From the NCBI RefSeq assembly GCF_958298935.1, contig NC_084932.1, forward strand, positions 16,905,501-16,969,500: DNA of 64,000 nucleotides, read 5' to 3'. Positions 44,252-53,421 of the stretch are shown in pieces. Origin of the DNA: Phragmites australis (Eukaryota; Streptophyta; Magnoliopsida; Poales; Poaceae). The notes beneath the pieces were generated by a model that saw only the letters and a list, made by a program, of their open reading frames with translations, had not been told where the DNA came from and searched no databases. A program made the position numbers and the translations under genes. The first letter of the stretch is position 1; each line of letters starts with the position of its first letter.

Positions 44252-46396
44252 TCACCACTGCTGACCTTCATCCGGTCTTTTGCGCTGTGATCCGACCCTC
44301 GACAACGCGGTCATCCTCTTCAGGACCTTTGTGATCTTGGCCAGGCTACGCTTGCCACCTCCAAAGTTCATCTTCCTGGTGGAGAACTTCAGAGCCTGAA
44401 GGCAGCACAGCTGCTTCATTGAACCTTCATTGTCATGTTCATCTTCTTCTTCCTCTCCGTCACCTTCCTCAACAAATTCATCTTGTTTTTTGGCATCGCC
44501 TTTCACAATGCCGGTACCACGCTTCACACCTCTGCCGTTGCTACCGCTGCCTACCTCGTAGGCCTCCCAGAGCATGTCCATGTTGTCACTGCCCTCGACC
44601 ACGGCGCGGTCGCGGCAGAGCCTGAGCTGCATGCGCTCCTCGTAGAGCTTGCACGCCAGGGTCCGCTTCCACTCCTTCTCCTTTGGCAGCGGCGACCCCT
44701 CGCTGACAAGGTTCTCCGATGAGCTCCTCGAATGCACTCGGCCGGCGATGGATGTAAACTTCAGAGAATTCTCCCTCTCGTTGCACATGACTGGAGATTC
44801 TGTCACGTCCTTGTACTCCTCCCTTTCTTGCAGTTCTTGTTCAGATCGCGCAATTTTGTACTCCTGCTCTTGCAGCTCTGGTTCAGGCTGCGCATCTTTG
44901 CAGCCTTGCTCATGCAGTTCTATTTCAGCGTGTGCAATAGGGGCACTCTCTTCTGCTTGCGTGTCTTGGCTGCATTTCTCGGCAGAAGTTTTGGTCTTCA
45001 AGTGTGCATATTGGCAGTCTTGTTCTTGAAATTCTTGTTCGGTGTGTGCGACAATGCCTGTCTCTTCAGCTTGCACGTCATGGCTGCATTTCCCGGCGAA
45101 AGTTTCAGTCTCCGGGTGCACACATTCCTTCACATCCACAAATGCCTGTGCCTGCTGTTGTTCCACAGATTGTTCAACGGAAGCAAGCTCTTGAGCTTCC
45201 TGCTCACTGCCACATTTTTCGACGCAAGGATCAGTCTCGAATTGCGCTTGTTTCTTCACATCCCTGAGTGACCCATTCTCCAAACTGAATTCCACTGAAC
45301 TGTCTTCCTTTTCCTCAAGAACTGGCTTGAAATTGCCAGACACTTGTGCTTCCCATAGTTTGATGCGCTGAGCAATCGAAGAATGAGGTTTCACCGGCTC
45401 CCGTGTCTTGATCCCCGTTGGTTCTACTGGCTTAAATTTCTTGACCTCCACAGGTTTCACAGGCTCACATTTCTGGATCTCCATTGATTCCACCGGCTCA
45501 TATTTCTTGATCTCCATTGATTCTACTGGCTCAGATTTCTTGATCTCCATTGATTCTACTGGCTCACATTTCTTGATCTCCACTGACACAGGATCACACT
45601 CCAGTCTTTTCTCCTCAATACCGTCACTGATCTCTTCCATGCCTGACAAGATCAACCGCTGATCCTGAATGACATCCTCTGCTTCTATTTCTTGCACAAA
45701 TATTGTCTCACTTGGGCAACATTGCTCTGCTAAAGAATCAGAGCCCTTCAAATCCTCGGAAACCACAACTTTGTCATCAATTTCATCCCTAAAATCACCA
45801 AAATCCTCATGATCTAAGAAGCTTTTCTCATTAATGCAACCATCCATCAATGGGAGCTGAAATGCAAGCTCCTTGCACTCGTCACCACCTAGTAACAACA
45901 AGCTCTTCTCCTCAAGCACAAAGCAAGAACCACCAATATCGCAAAGCTCACCCATGATCTCGCCCACGCGGAGAACGGAAGCGGCGTCGCCGGGGCCGAG
46001 GACGAAGGAGCAGAGCTGCCCGACCAGACTGGCAACGTCTCCGCCTGCTCCTTCCGGCCGGAGCTCGGCGCAGAGCGCGGCGACGGCAATGCCGCAGGTC
46101 CTGCCGAGGGACCTGACCCCCCGCCACTCCGCGCCGCCGATGTACGGGCCGACGGTGACAAGCACGGCGAGGAGGAGGGCCGTGGAGACGAGGAGCGGGT
46201 AGAAGAATGAGGCGAGGGAGAGGAGGTGGCGGGCGAAGAAGAGGAAGTAGGCCGCATGAAGCGGGTGGCAGGCCAGGAACGCCACGACGCCGAGCAGGTC
46301 GTGCAGGAAGCAGAGGGACACGGCCACTATTAAGCCGTCGCTGTCCTTGTCGCCGCCGCCGCTGTCGGTGGCGCGCAGCTGGGCCTGCGCCGCCAT
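44252..46396 (-). CDS. Plant-specific membrane-anchored protein of unknown function (family often labelled ribosomal protein L34Ae), intact single exon
   Basis: A 714-residue open frame without introns. The start context ACAATGGCG is strong for a plant gene. Residues about 22-42 and 48-85 are hydrophobic (LIVAVSLCFLHDLLGVVAFL; LLVSTALLLAVLVTVGPYI), giving two or three membrane segments near the N-terminus. The middle is acidic and repetitive: residues about 275-340 hold six or seven copies of an 11-residue unit such as EIKKCEPVESM, and residues about 430-560 hold Glu/Gln-rich copies of ELQEQEYK and AEKCSQDTQAEE. The C-terminal about 115 residues look conserved and basic (KRTLACKLYEERMQLRLCRD, NMDMLWEAYEV, QLCCLQALKFSTRKMNFGGG). 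I recall this C-terminal pattern in plant proteins annotated L34Ae, a name not supported by any ribosomal feature here. It is the only apparently intact cellular gene in the window. Confidence 0.8.
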   Translation of the reverse strand: MAAQAQLRATDSGGGDKDSDGLIVAVSLCFLHDLLGVVAFLACHPLHAAYFLFFARHLLSLASFFYPLLVSTALLLAVLVTVGPYIGGAEWRGVRSLGRTCGIAVAALCAELRPEGAGGDVASLVGQLCSFVLGPGDAASVLRVGEIMGELCDIGGSCFVLEEKSLLLLGGDECKELAFQLPLMDGCINEKSFLDHEDFGDFRDEIDDKVVVSEDLKGSDSLAEQCCPSETIFVQEIEAEDVIQDQRLILSGMEEISDGIEEKRLECDPVSVEIKKCEPVESMEIKKSEPVESMEIKKYEPVESMEIQKCEPVKPVEVKKFKPVEPTGIKTREPVKPHSSIAQRIKLWEAQVSGNFKPVLEEKEDSSVEFSLENGSLRDVKKQAQFETDPCVEKCGSEQEAQELASVEQSVEQQQAQAFVDVKECVHPETETFAGKCSHDVQAEETGIVAHTEQEFQEQDCQYAHLKTKTSAEKCSQDTQAEESAPIAHAEIELHEQGCKDAQPEPELQEQEYKIARSEQELQEREEYKDVTESPVMCNERENSLKFTSIAGRVHSRSSSENLVSEGSPLPKEKEWKRTLACKLYEERMQLRLCRDRAVVEGSDNMDMLWEAYEVGSGSNGRGVKRGTGIVKGDAKKQDEFVEEGDGEEEEDEHDNEGSMKQLCCLQALKFSTRKMNFGGGKRSLAKITKVLKRMTALSRVGSQRKRPDEGQQW

Positions 46397-47175
46397 TGTC
46401 GTCTTCCTCCTCCTTGCTTGCGTGCTCTGCTCGCTTGGCGACGGCGTGTGTCGGGTTTGTCCGCTAGCTACCTGTACGCGCGCGTGCTCCGGCGTTGGAT
46501 GGATGGATGCGGGAGGAGGCGCGATGGCTTGGGGTGATCTGCTGTTGTGGTCTTTGGCATGGAGTGAGGGACTGAGAGGTGAAGGGGAAGAAGAGGCGTG
46601 GGAGTGTAGGAGTTGGTGGTATAGAGAGAGATGGGTAAAGCAGAGGGGAGGATGGGGGCTGGGGTTTAGCAGTGATTTTGCAGCTGATATGAATTCCTGT
46701 AGTGATTTGGTCGTGAAATCCGGTTTAGATTACCGCCAACTTCTCTATTGTGCGTAATTCGGACCGCCGATCCATTATTGGCACCACCCTAGAGGTGAAT
46801 ACCTAAAACTCTATCATTGAGAATGCATGTCCAATTTTGTCGGTGGCCAGTGAAGCAAGATAAATTTGTACAAATTGCGACATTACGACTGCTGAATGCG
46901 GTACAACGGTGCATTTTTAGGATGTAGTTCACCTTTCCCTTTTTTTCCTTGACTTTTTGCTTTCGGTCTTTACATTTGCCATGCTTCAGGTTGCCGTGCT
47001 TGGTTGCGTAGCTCAAAGGCATGGATGTATTTAGTTGTTTTTATGGATTTTCTAAGAGCTGCACGATATATCTTAGGATGAGTGAAGTAAGCTAAGTAGA
47101 TATAGTAACTCTGAAAGAAGAGTATTTGGTTATTTGCATGAGCAGATACAATGACTATGTGAATGTGTTTGGTTG
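46397..47175. other. Upstream region of the cellular gene, no other gene
   Basis: The first 250 bases are rich in CT on the gene strand, as expected of a plant promoter and leader. A weak TATA-like CTCTCTATACC lies at about 46615-46625 on the minus strand. Beyond 46760 it is ordinary AT-rich intergenic DNA. Confidence 0.4.
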
Positions 47176-47634
47176 TGTAGGGATCGGTGATATCCTAAAA
47201 ACAGGATAGATTAGTATACCTAAAACTAATCGACTCTAAAAACTTCAGAGATAAACCCTATATTAATTTCTATTTAAATATGCTCTATGTCCATCTAGAG
47301 ACACTTTACCGTCCAAAAATATTTACAACATATAATCAATCTAGCAAACTACTTTAGAAAGATAAACATGCAAAGATAGATAATAAGAATATAAATACGA
47401 AAACGTAAAGAAGGTAGGGAAAGCAAACGCACACAATGGATTTTTATCCTATTGTATCGATAGCATAACTATCACCTCTAATCCATATTAGAGCAGCCAT
47501 TTAAGCTATAGCTCCCGGACGACACCCGATCATGACCCTTGAGCCACCTAGGCCTCAAGTAGGTCAAGCCGTCAAGCCACATAGGCTTCAGGTAGGTTAT
47601 TATACTCAGAGAGGTCTGTACCTGTATAAAAACC
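47176..47634 (-). repeat. SIRE-like copia LTR fragment A
   Basis: Starts TGTGTAGGGATCGGTGATAT and shares with fragment B and with the LTR at 51655-53222 the block ATTTTTATC, GTATCGAT and CTAATCCATATTAGAG. About 460 bp survive. It stops where fragment B begins. Confidence 0.6.
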
Positions 47635-48180
47635 TGATAGAAAATCGGTGACATCCTAAGAGGGGGTGAATTAGAACACTTAAGGCTAATCGAGTCCAAA
47701 AACTTCACAAGATAAATCCATATTAATTTCTATATAAATATATTTTTGGTTTATCTAGTGTGTTTACACTACTGTTAAAAAGAATTGTAACATATAGCTA
47801 AACCTAGCAAACTACTCAAGAAATATAAATGCACAAAGGTAAGTTATAAGTATGTAAATGCGGGAACACAAATAAGATACAGAGGACAAACTCGGCACAA
47901 GGGATTTTTATCACGTGGTATCGATGACATAAACATTCCCCTAGTCCACATTAGAGCTCCGCCAAGGATATGTTCCCGGACGGCATCCGATCACGGCCTT
48001 TGAGCCACCTAGGCCTCAAGTAGGTTGAGCCACTAAGCCACCAAGGCAAGGTCTCACCACAAGCCTCTCTTTTGGTCACTTGCCACCGTCTTCACTTCGG
48101 AGTTTGAGCCACCAAGATAAAGGTCTTTGCGTCCCCGTACAAGCTCCTTGTCACCGCTCCACACCAAATCGGAGGGCTCC
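47635..48180 (-). repeat. SIRE-like copia LTR fragment B
   Basis: Starts TGATAGAAAATCGGTGACAT and has CCTAAGAGGGGGTGAATTAG, the signature near the end of SIRE/Maximus-type LTRs. It aligns with fragment A over most of A's length. It runs into the 50-bp tandem repeat. Confidence 0.6.
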
Positions 48181-48375
48181 GGGAGGCTGTGGCTACAGGG
48201 GTGTCGAGGGATCTAGGGGACTAGGGCTCTGGGAGGATGTAGCTTCGGAGGCTTCAAGGGCTCCAGGACACAGGGGCTCAGGGAGGCGATGGCTCCAGAG
48301 GTGTCGAGGGCTCTAGGAGATAGGGGCTCTGGGAGGCAGTGTCTCCAAGGGTGTTGAGGGTCCCTAGAGACGCCC
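48170..48375. repeat. Tandem repeat, four units of 50 bp
   Basis: Unit landmarks GGGAGG followed by TGGCT or its variants recur at 48183, 48233, 48283 and 48333, exactly 50 bases apart. Each unit also holds GTGTCGAGGG and CTAGG. Confidence 0.8.
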
Positions 48376-48952
48376 CTCACCCTCTCGTAGAGGACGACTT
48401 CTTCTCTCGTCTTTGGGGGTAGCTTTCGAAGGGACCCACGGTCTCCGAAAGATGGGCTTTCTTCTGTAGAGTTGAAACCCAAGGGGTCCAACGTAGCTCC
48501 TGGTGGTGACCTTTTTAGTCATATCTACAGGCTGAGGTATTTCCCCCAATAGTACCCCCTCATTTGCTGGACCGAGGTAAGGAGGGTGAGCGGATGTAGA
48601 AGGAACTAACTGTAGCCCATCCCCGTAGTCTGGATACCTCACGTCGTACCCTCTATCCGTATAGGAGTCTTTCGGTGATAATCATGAGCGACGATATTAG
48701 ACCTACATGGGGATGGCGAGGCTCGGTGGTGTAGGTGGCATCGAGGTTGAAGGCCATTGTGATGCTAATAGAGGCATCATGTTTTGGAGTCCGTGTGGAG
48801 GCCAGAATGCGCCCTTCAACTTTCTGGATGGTAAGTCTTCTTGCCACTTGAGCCGTTGTAGCAGGGGTTATGCGTGGAGGCAAGATTTTTTCTTTGTCCT
48901 CGAGGTAAGTACTGATGGCGTGTGGAAACAATAATGTCTCTAACTGGGTTAA
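48376..48952. other. Repeat-associated sequence, no recognised gene
   Basis: Short minus-strand open frames (92 codons each at 48364-48642 and 48653-48931) have no recognisable domain. They are likely part of a retroelement internal region. Confidence 0.35.
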
Positions 48953-49445
48953 GCGCAGTCTCGCTTGGGGCCTTGCGCCAATGACTCTTTCATGCGGAGA
49001 AAGGGGTTCGACTCATGAACGCGATGAGACGTGTGCGCGGGAACCTAGAGAGCCACCGTAGGGTGTCGCCATGTGCACATATTTCAGCCGGGGTGTGGTC
49101 ATGCACAGTCTTTCTTGGGGCTCTATGACCACGACTCTTGCATGCGCCGAAAGGCGCTCATCTCATAAATGCGATGATACGTGTGCATGGGAACCCAGAG
49201 TGCTACCGTAGGGTGCCGCCATGTGGACATGGTCAACCGGGGTGCGGTCACAAGCCCTTTAGTTAATGGTGGTGCACCTAACAAGGTCATGCACAGTCTT
49301 GCTTGGGGCTCTATGACCATAACTCTGTCATACGCTGAAAGGTGCTCGTCTCATAAATGTGACGAGATATGTGTGCAAAAGTCCAAGTGCCACCGTAGGA
49401 TGACACCACGTGGTCCGGGATCAACTAGGGTGTGACCACAGGTCC
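48953..49445. repeat. Three long direct repeats of about 145-190 bp
   Basis: Units start near 48953, 49098 and 49288. They share GCACAGTCTTGCTTGGGGCT, CTCATAAATGCGATGA, CACCGTAGGGTG and a GGGGTGTGGTCA end. The second unit contains an extra 40 bases. Confidence 0.8.
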
Positions 49446-49601
49446 CTTATGGGAGTAATTTGAATTGCCACGAATCGATGCCTATGGTGATTCCACTTCC
49501 TTCCCTAGGCGCATGCAACTAGCTGGCCCTTCTATAAAGTCAAGGTTTGCTCCGTTGATTTGTCACCAATTATGTAGGAGAGCAGTTCTCCTTGACTTAT
49601 C

Positions 49602-49895
49602 ATGGCGTCTTTTTTTTGCTCATTGTCGAAGATGTTGATGATCTCAACAGTGATGTCACCCTTAGCACCGGCGCCAGTGTTTGCAAGATTACAGCCAGCG
49701 ACCATTGTACTTCCCTCGTTGCAAAGGGCCCTACCACCCATTGCTTCATCTCGGTCTATGGACCAAGCGGTTGCTCTACTTGAGACCATTCACATCTTTG
49801 ATGATGAAGAGGAGGTTGTCAAGGATTCTCCGGAGAGAGAGATTGAGGTGGAGGAGAAGGTGGTGAAGAAGGAGACAGTCAAGGTGGAGAAGTAA
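49602..49895 (+). CDS. Short open frame with acidic/basic charged tail, uncertain
   Basis: A 97-codon frame ending in a charged stretch (VVKDSPEREIEVEEKVVKKE). It is followed by a GT/AT-rich sequence with TTTGTAAACATCC that resembles the 3' end after the antisense gene at 19629. By analogy it may be the end of an antisense gene of another Tat-type element, placed just before a tandem repeat array. The family is not recognisable from sequence. Confidence 0.25.
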   Translation: MASFFCSLSKMLMISTVMSPLAPAPVFARLQPATIVLPSLQRALPPIASSRSMDQAVALLETIHIFDDEEEVVKDSPEREIEVEEKVVKKETVKVEK

Positions 49896-50609
49896 AAGGT
49901 CAAGGGGGACGGAAACAGAGCCACAACGGAGCTTGTTCCGTCCTCCTCCTCCTCCTCTTATGATTTAGGGATCGGCGACTGTATTAGCTTCCATAGTGGT
50001 AGGTCGCAAACGAAGCGCATCTGTCGTGACATGTGCCACTGATAGGGCTTGGAGCATCCTTGATCATCACCTTGTACTCTTTCTCCACTTGGATTGCTCT
50101 CTTAAGATTTGTTTTTCATTCATCAATTCCCCCTTTGTAAACATCCTTTAGATGTGCAGATTATTAGTAATGAAACTGAATCCTTGGGAACTACTTGATG
50201 TCTTTCCTCGGATCAAAATGTGGGCGATCCCCCGAATAGGTGGCCAGATATGTGTTTTATGTGCCTTCTATCCCTACTGCGGTACCATCCTAGGCCTCTT
50301 CGCATGCCACGGTTGTTTGGCGGTGGGAGTAGTGAGCCCTCTTTTCTATCCGAAGCTAGTGCAAACTCTCACTCTAAATTCATACTAGATTTTTGACTCA
50401 CGACCATCCATGCAGAGCCCTCCAACGATCGCGGGAGGCGAAGCCGGCGACTTGAGTGACCGTGTGATGGGCCGTACATTATTCCATTTCGGCCTCTATG
50501 TTACGCAGAGTGGACTTTCACTTAATATTAGTATGCCTTCTCTCGTATTGGTTGGTTTATGCAGCTATGTTGATTGGCTGTTATGCGATCCCTTTGGCGG
50601 GTGCCGGAG
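49896..50609. other. Spacer before the 105-bp array, no gene seen
   Basis: Mixed sequence with no convincing reading frame. The 78-codon plus-strand frame at 50152-50388 has no recognisable motif. Confidence 0.35.
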
Positions 50610-51654
50610 GTGAAGCTGATGAGTGGGACAAGGGAGGCAGCCCATGACCCTCTCGGCGCTTAGCCACCGCGAGGCTCTGGAGGCCAAGTCATCACGAGCA
50701 TGGGGACGGTTTGCTCGAGGCGAAGCCGATGAGTGGGCCGAGGGAGGCACCCTATGACCCACTCTTCCCTTAGAGGTTGTGAGTCTCTGGAGTCTGGGGA
50801 CAGTTTGCTAGAGGAAATGCAAATTAGTGGGTCGAGGGAGGTAGCCTACGACCTCCTCGGTCCTTAGCCGCTACGAGGCTATAGAGGTAGAGCCATCCGG
50901 ATAATGGCAATAGTTTTCCAGAGGCAGAGCTAAAAAGTGGACCGAGGGAGGTAGCCTGCAACCCCCTCGAACCTTAGCCGCTACGAGGCTCCGAAGGCAG
51001 AGCCATCTAGAGTTTGCCAGAGGCAAAGCTAACAAGTGGGCCACAGCCTATGACCCCCTCAACCCTTAGCTGCTGTGAGGCTCTGGAGGCAAAGCCATCC
51101 AGAGCATGGTGATGGTTTGCCAGAGGCGGAGCTGACGAGTGGGCCGAGGGAGGTAGCCTGTGACCCCCTCGACCCTTAGCTGCCGCAAGGCATCGGAGGC
51201 AGAGCCATCTGGAGTCTAGCGAAGGTTTGTCGAAGGAGAAGCTGATGAGTGGGCCGAGAGAGGCAGCCTATGACCCCGTCGACCCTTTTCTTTCGCAAGG
51301 CTCTGGAGGCAGAGCCATCTGGTGGATTGTGACGATTTCCTGGAGGAGGAGTCGATGAGTTGGCCAAGGAAGGCAGCCTGCAAACCCCTTGGCCCTTAGC
51401 CGCCATGAGGCTCCGGAGGCAAAGCGACCCAAAGCCACGTGACATGCTGCTAGAGGCGAAGTTGACGAGTGGGCCGAGGGAGGCAGCCTGCGAACCCCTC
51501 GACCCTTAGCTGCCGTGAGGCTCCGGAGACAGAGCCATCTGGAGCATGGCAACGGTTTGCGAGGCAAAGCTGATGAGTGGGTCGAGGCAGGGAGCCTGTG
51601 ACCCCCTCAGCCTTTAGCCGCCGCGAGGCTCCGAAGGCAAAGTAATCTGGAGTC
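50610..51654. repeat. Tandem array of about ten units, average 105 bp
   Basis: Units share GAGTGGGCCGAGGGAGGCAG, CCCCTCGACCCTTAGC, CGCGAGGCTC, GGAGGCAGAGCCATC and GGTTTGC. The GAGTGGGCC landmark occurs near 50623, 50731, 50826, 50936, 51034, 51138, 51247, 51355, 51468 and 51575. Unit divergence is high. The SIRE-like LTR begins directly after it, so the LTR probably inserted into the array. Confidence 0.9.
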
Positions 51655-53222
51655 TGTGTACGATCTAGGATGCCCACTAGAGACGGGGTGAATAAGAGTA
51701 AAACTAATTGCTAAGCGATCAATCAAACTTACGGAAACAAACTAAAGATAACTAGAGCAATATGAAAACAACTAAGAGCTATGTCAAGGTTTGTAATCCT
51801 AGGGTGACATGCAATAATTTGTATTCTAGGAAGATAAATTGCATAAAATAAATTGCACAAAAGTAAATAGCTCAAAGGATGACAAACAAAATTTATCCCG
51901 TGGTATCGATGATTTGCCGATAACCCCTAATCCACATTGAGGTGAGTTCAAACTTCTAACCGCTTCTCTATCAAGTATCCAATTCTCACACGAGAATAGT
52001 CTCACACCGAGCAACTTGATCTTAAGCCAGAATAGAACAAGAACTACTCAATACCTCGATTTCACTAGAGTAGCACTTTGCCTCTCTGGCAAGGTGTGCT
52101 CAAAACCTCTCACAATCACCATCGTGACTCCTTCACAATCTTCTTTGAAGGGCTCAATAGCGCAACAACCTCCAAACCATCTAGGAGGTGGCAACCTCCA
52201 ATAGTAACAAGTTGATGACGCTTGCTTGAAGGGTCACTTCAAAGTTATGCACTAGATACTCCCACACACTCAAAAATGCAACCACTAAGCCAAGAGAGGA
52301 AGAGAAGGAAGGCAAGAGCTCAAATGAGTTATAGTGAAGTGCTATCATCCTCCCTTGAACCAGCCAAGCGACTATATATAGACCATACTCCAAAATGTGA
52401 CCATTTCTGTTGATTTGACACTTCTGTGACACTAACGGTCAGACTGCATGTCAACTGGCAGTCAAACCACCAGCCGTTCAACAGCTATAAAGTCATGATG
52501 ATTACTTCTAACACTGGTTGGGGGTCAACTGCCAACCTTCTCAGTCAGACCATGAGCAGGGAACAGAGTACCAAAACTATATGTACCTAGGCGGTCAGAC
52601 CGACCATGGTCAGTGGTCAGACCGCCAGCCAGGGCAGAGGGTCTAAACCCCTTTGTTCCTAGGTGGTCAGACCCAGCCGCACCATGGTTAGACTAAGACT
52701 GACGTCCGAACACATCTCAAACATGGTTATACAGCGGTCAGACAGGCAAGGCCCTTCGGTCAGACCACGACACTTGAAACTTGAATAGAATAGCCTTTTC
52801 TACACAGCGGTCAGACCGACTGTTCCGGTGGTCAGACTGCTACAACTCAGAAACACTAAAAGGCCATCTTTCTTTGGTTTCTGTCAAACTAAATTTTCCA
52901 CTCAATATGAAATACATGTTTGAGCAATTGTGTCACTTTAGATGTCTCAAGTAAATGCACATCAATCCTTCTTAATAGTATGGCACTTATCCTATCAATC
53001 CGGTCATTTTTCTTCTCTACTCTCCTTTTATCGGCAAAAGAAAATGCCCTACAATTATACCTTTGCCTTGGGCTAGCCATTTTTATATTTTCCATACATG
53101 CTTCTTCTAGCTTCGCAACACCTTTGTGACTAACCTTTTCATAACTCAAATAAACATGTTAGTTCATAAATTTCTTATTGTCATTAATTACCAAAACACG
53201 AAATAGGGGCCTAGATGCTTCA
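51655..53222 (-). repeat. 3' LTR of a SIRE/Maximus-like copia element
   Basis: On the minus strand it starts TGAAGCATCTAGGCCCC at 53222 after a polypurine tract. It ends near TGCCC...GATCGTACACA at 51655. Near that end is the block ATTTATCCCGTGGTATCGATG shortened to matches with fragments A and B. A zone at 52437-52860 carries repeated GGTCAGACCG words. Confidence 0.75.
52437..52860. repeat. Cluster of GGTCAGACCG words in the SIRE-like LTR
   Basis: About ten copies of GGTCAGACC or close variants (CGGTCAGACCG, TGGTCAGACC) in 420 bases, irregularly spaced. Further copies occur at 58735-58765 and, as GGTCAAACCG variants, at 59163-59283 in the internal region. Confidence 0.75.
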
Positions 53223-53238
53223 ATCTCCCCCTTTTTGG
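53223..53238 (-). promoter_or_regulatory. Polypurine tract of the SIRE-like element
   Basis: On the minus strand CCAAAAAGGGGGAGAT directly precedes the LTR start TGAAGC, the usual arrangement in SIRE-type elements. Confidence 0.9.
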
Positions 53239-53421
53239 TAATTAATGACAATAATACTAAGAAGTGATGTGAATTAAGTTTTAAGCCCACTTTTAGCATG
53301 TGGCATAAAGGAGACTCGGTGGTGAGTTTCCATAGAATGAATTTCAAGAACATGAAATTTAAGGATATAAATGCTATCAAAAACTCATGTTAAGGTAAGC
53401 TCCCCCTACATATGTTCCCAA

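Noticed and set aside
44649..45271. Plus-strand frames across the cellular gene
   Set aside because: Low-complexity complements of the repetitive minus-strand protein.
50565..51677. Several minus-strand frames of 65-99 codons with a repeating LPRPTHQL motif
   Set aside because: Direct translation of the 105-bp tandem array. Frames break at unit-length changes.
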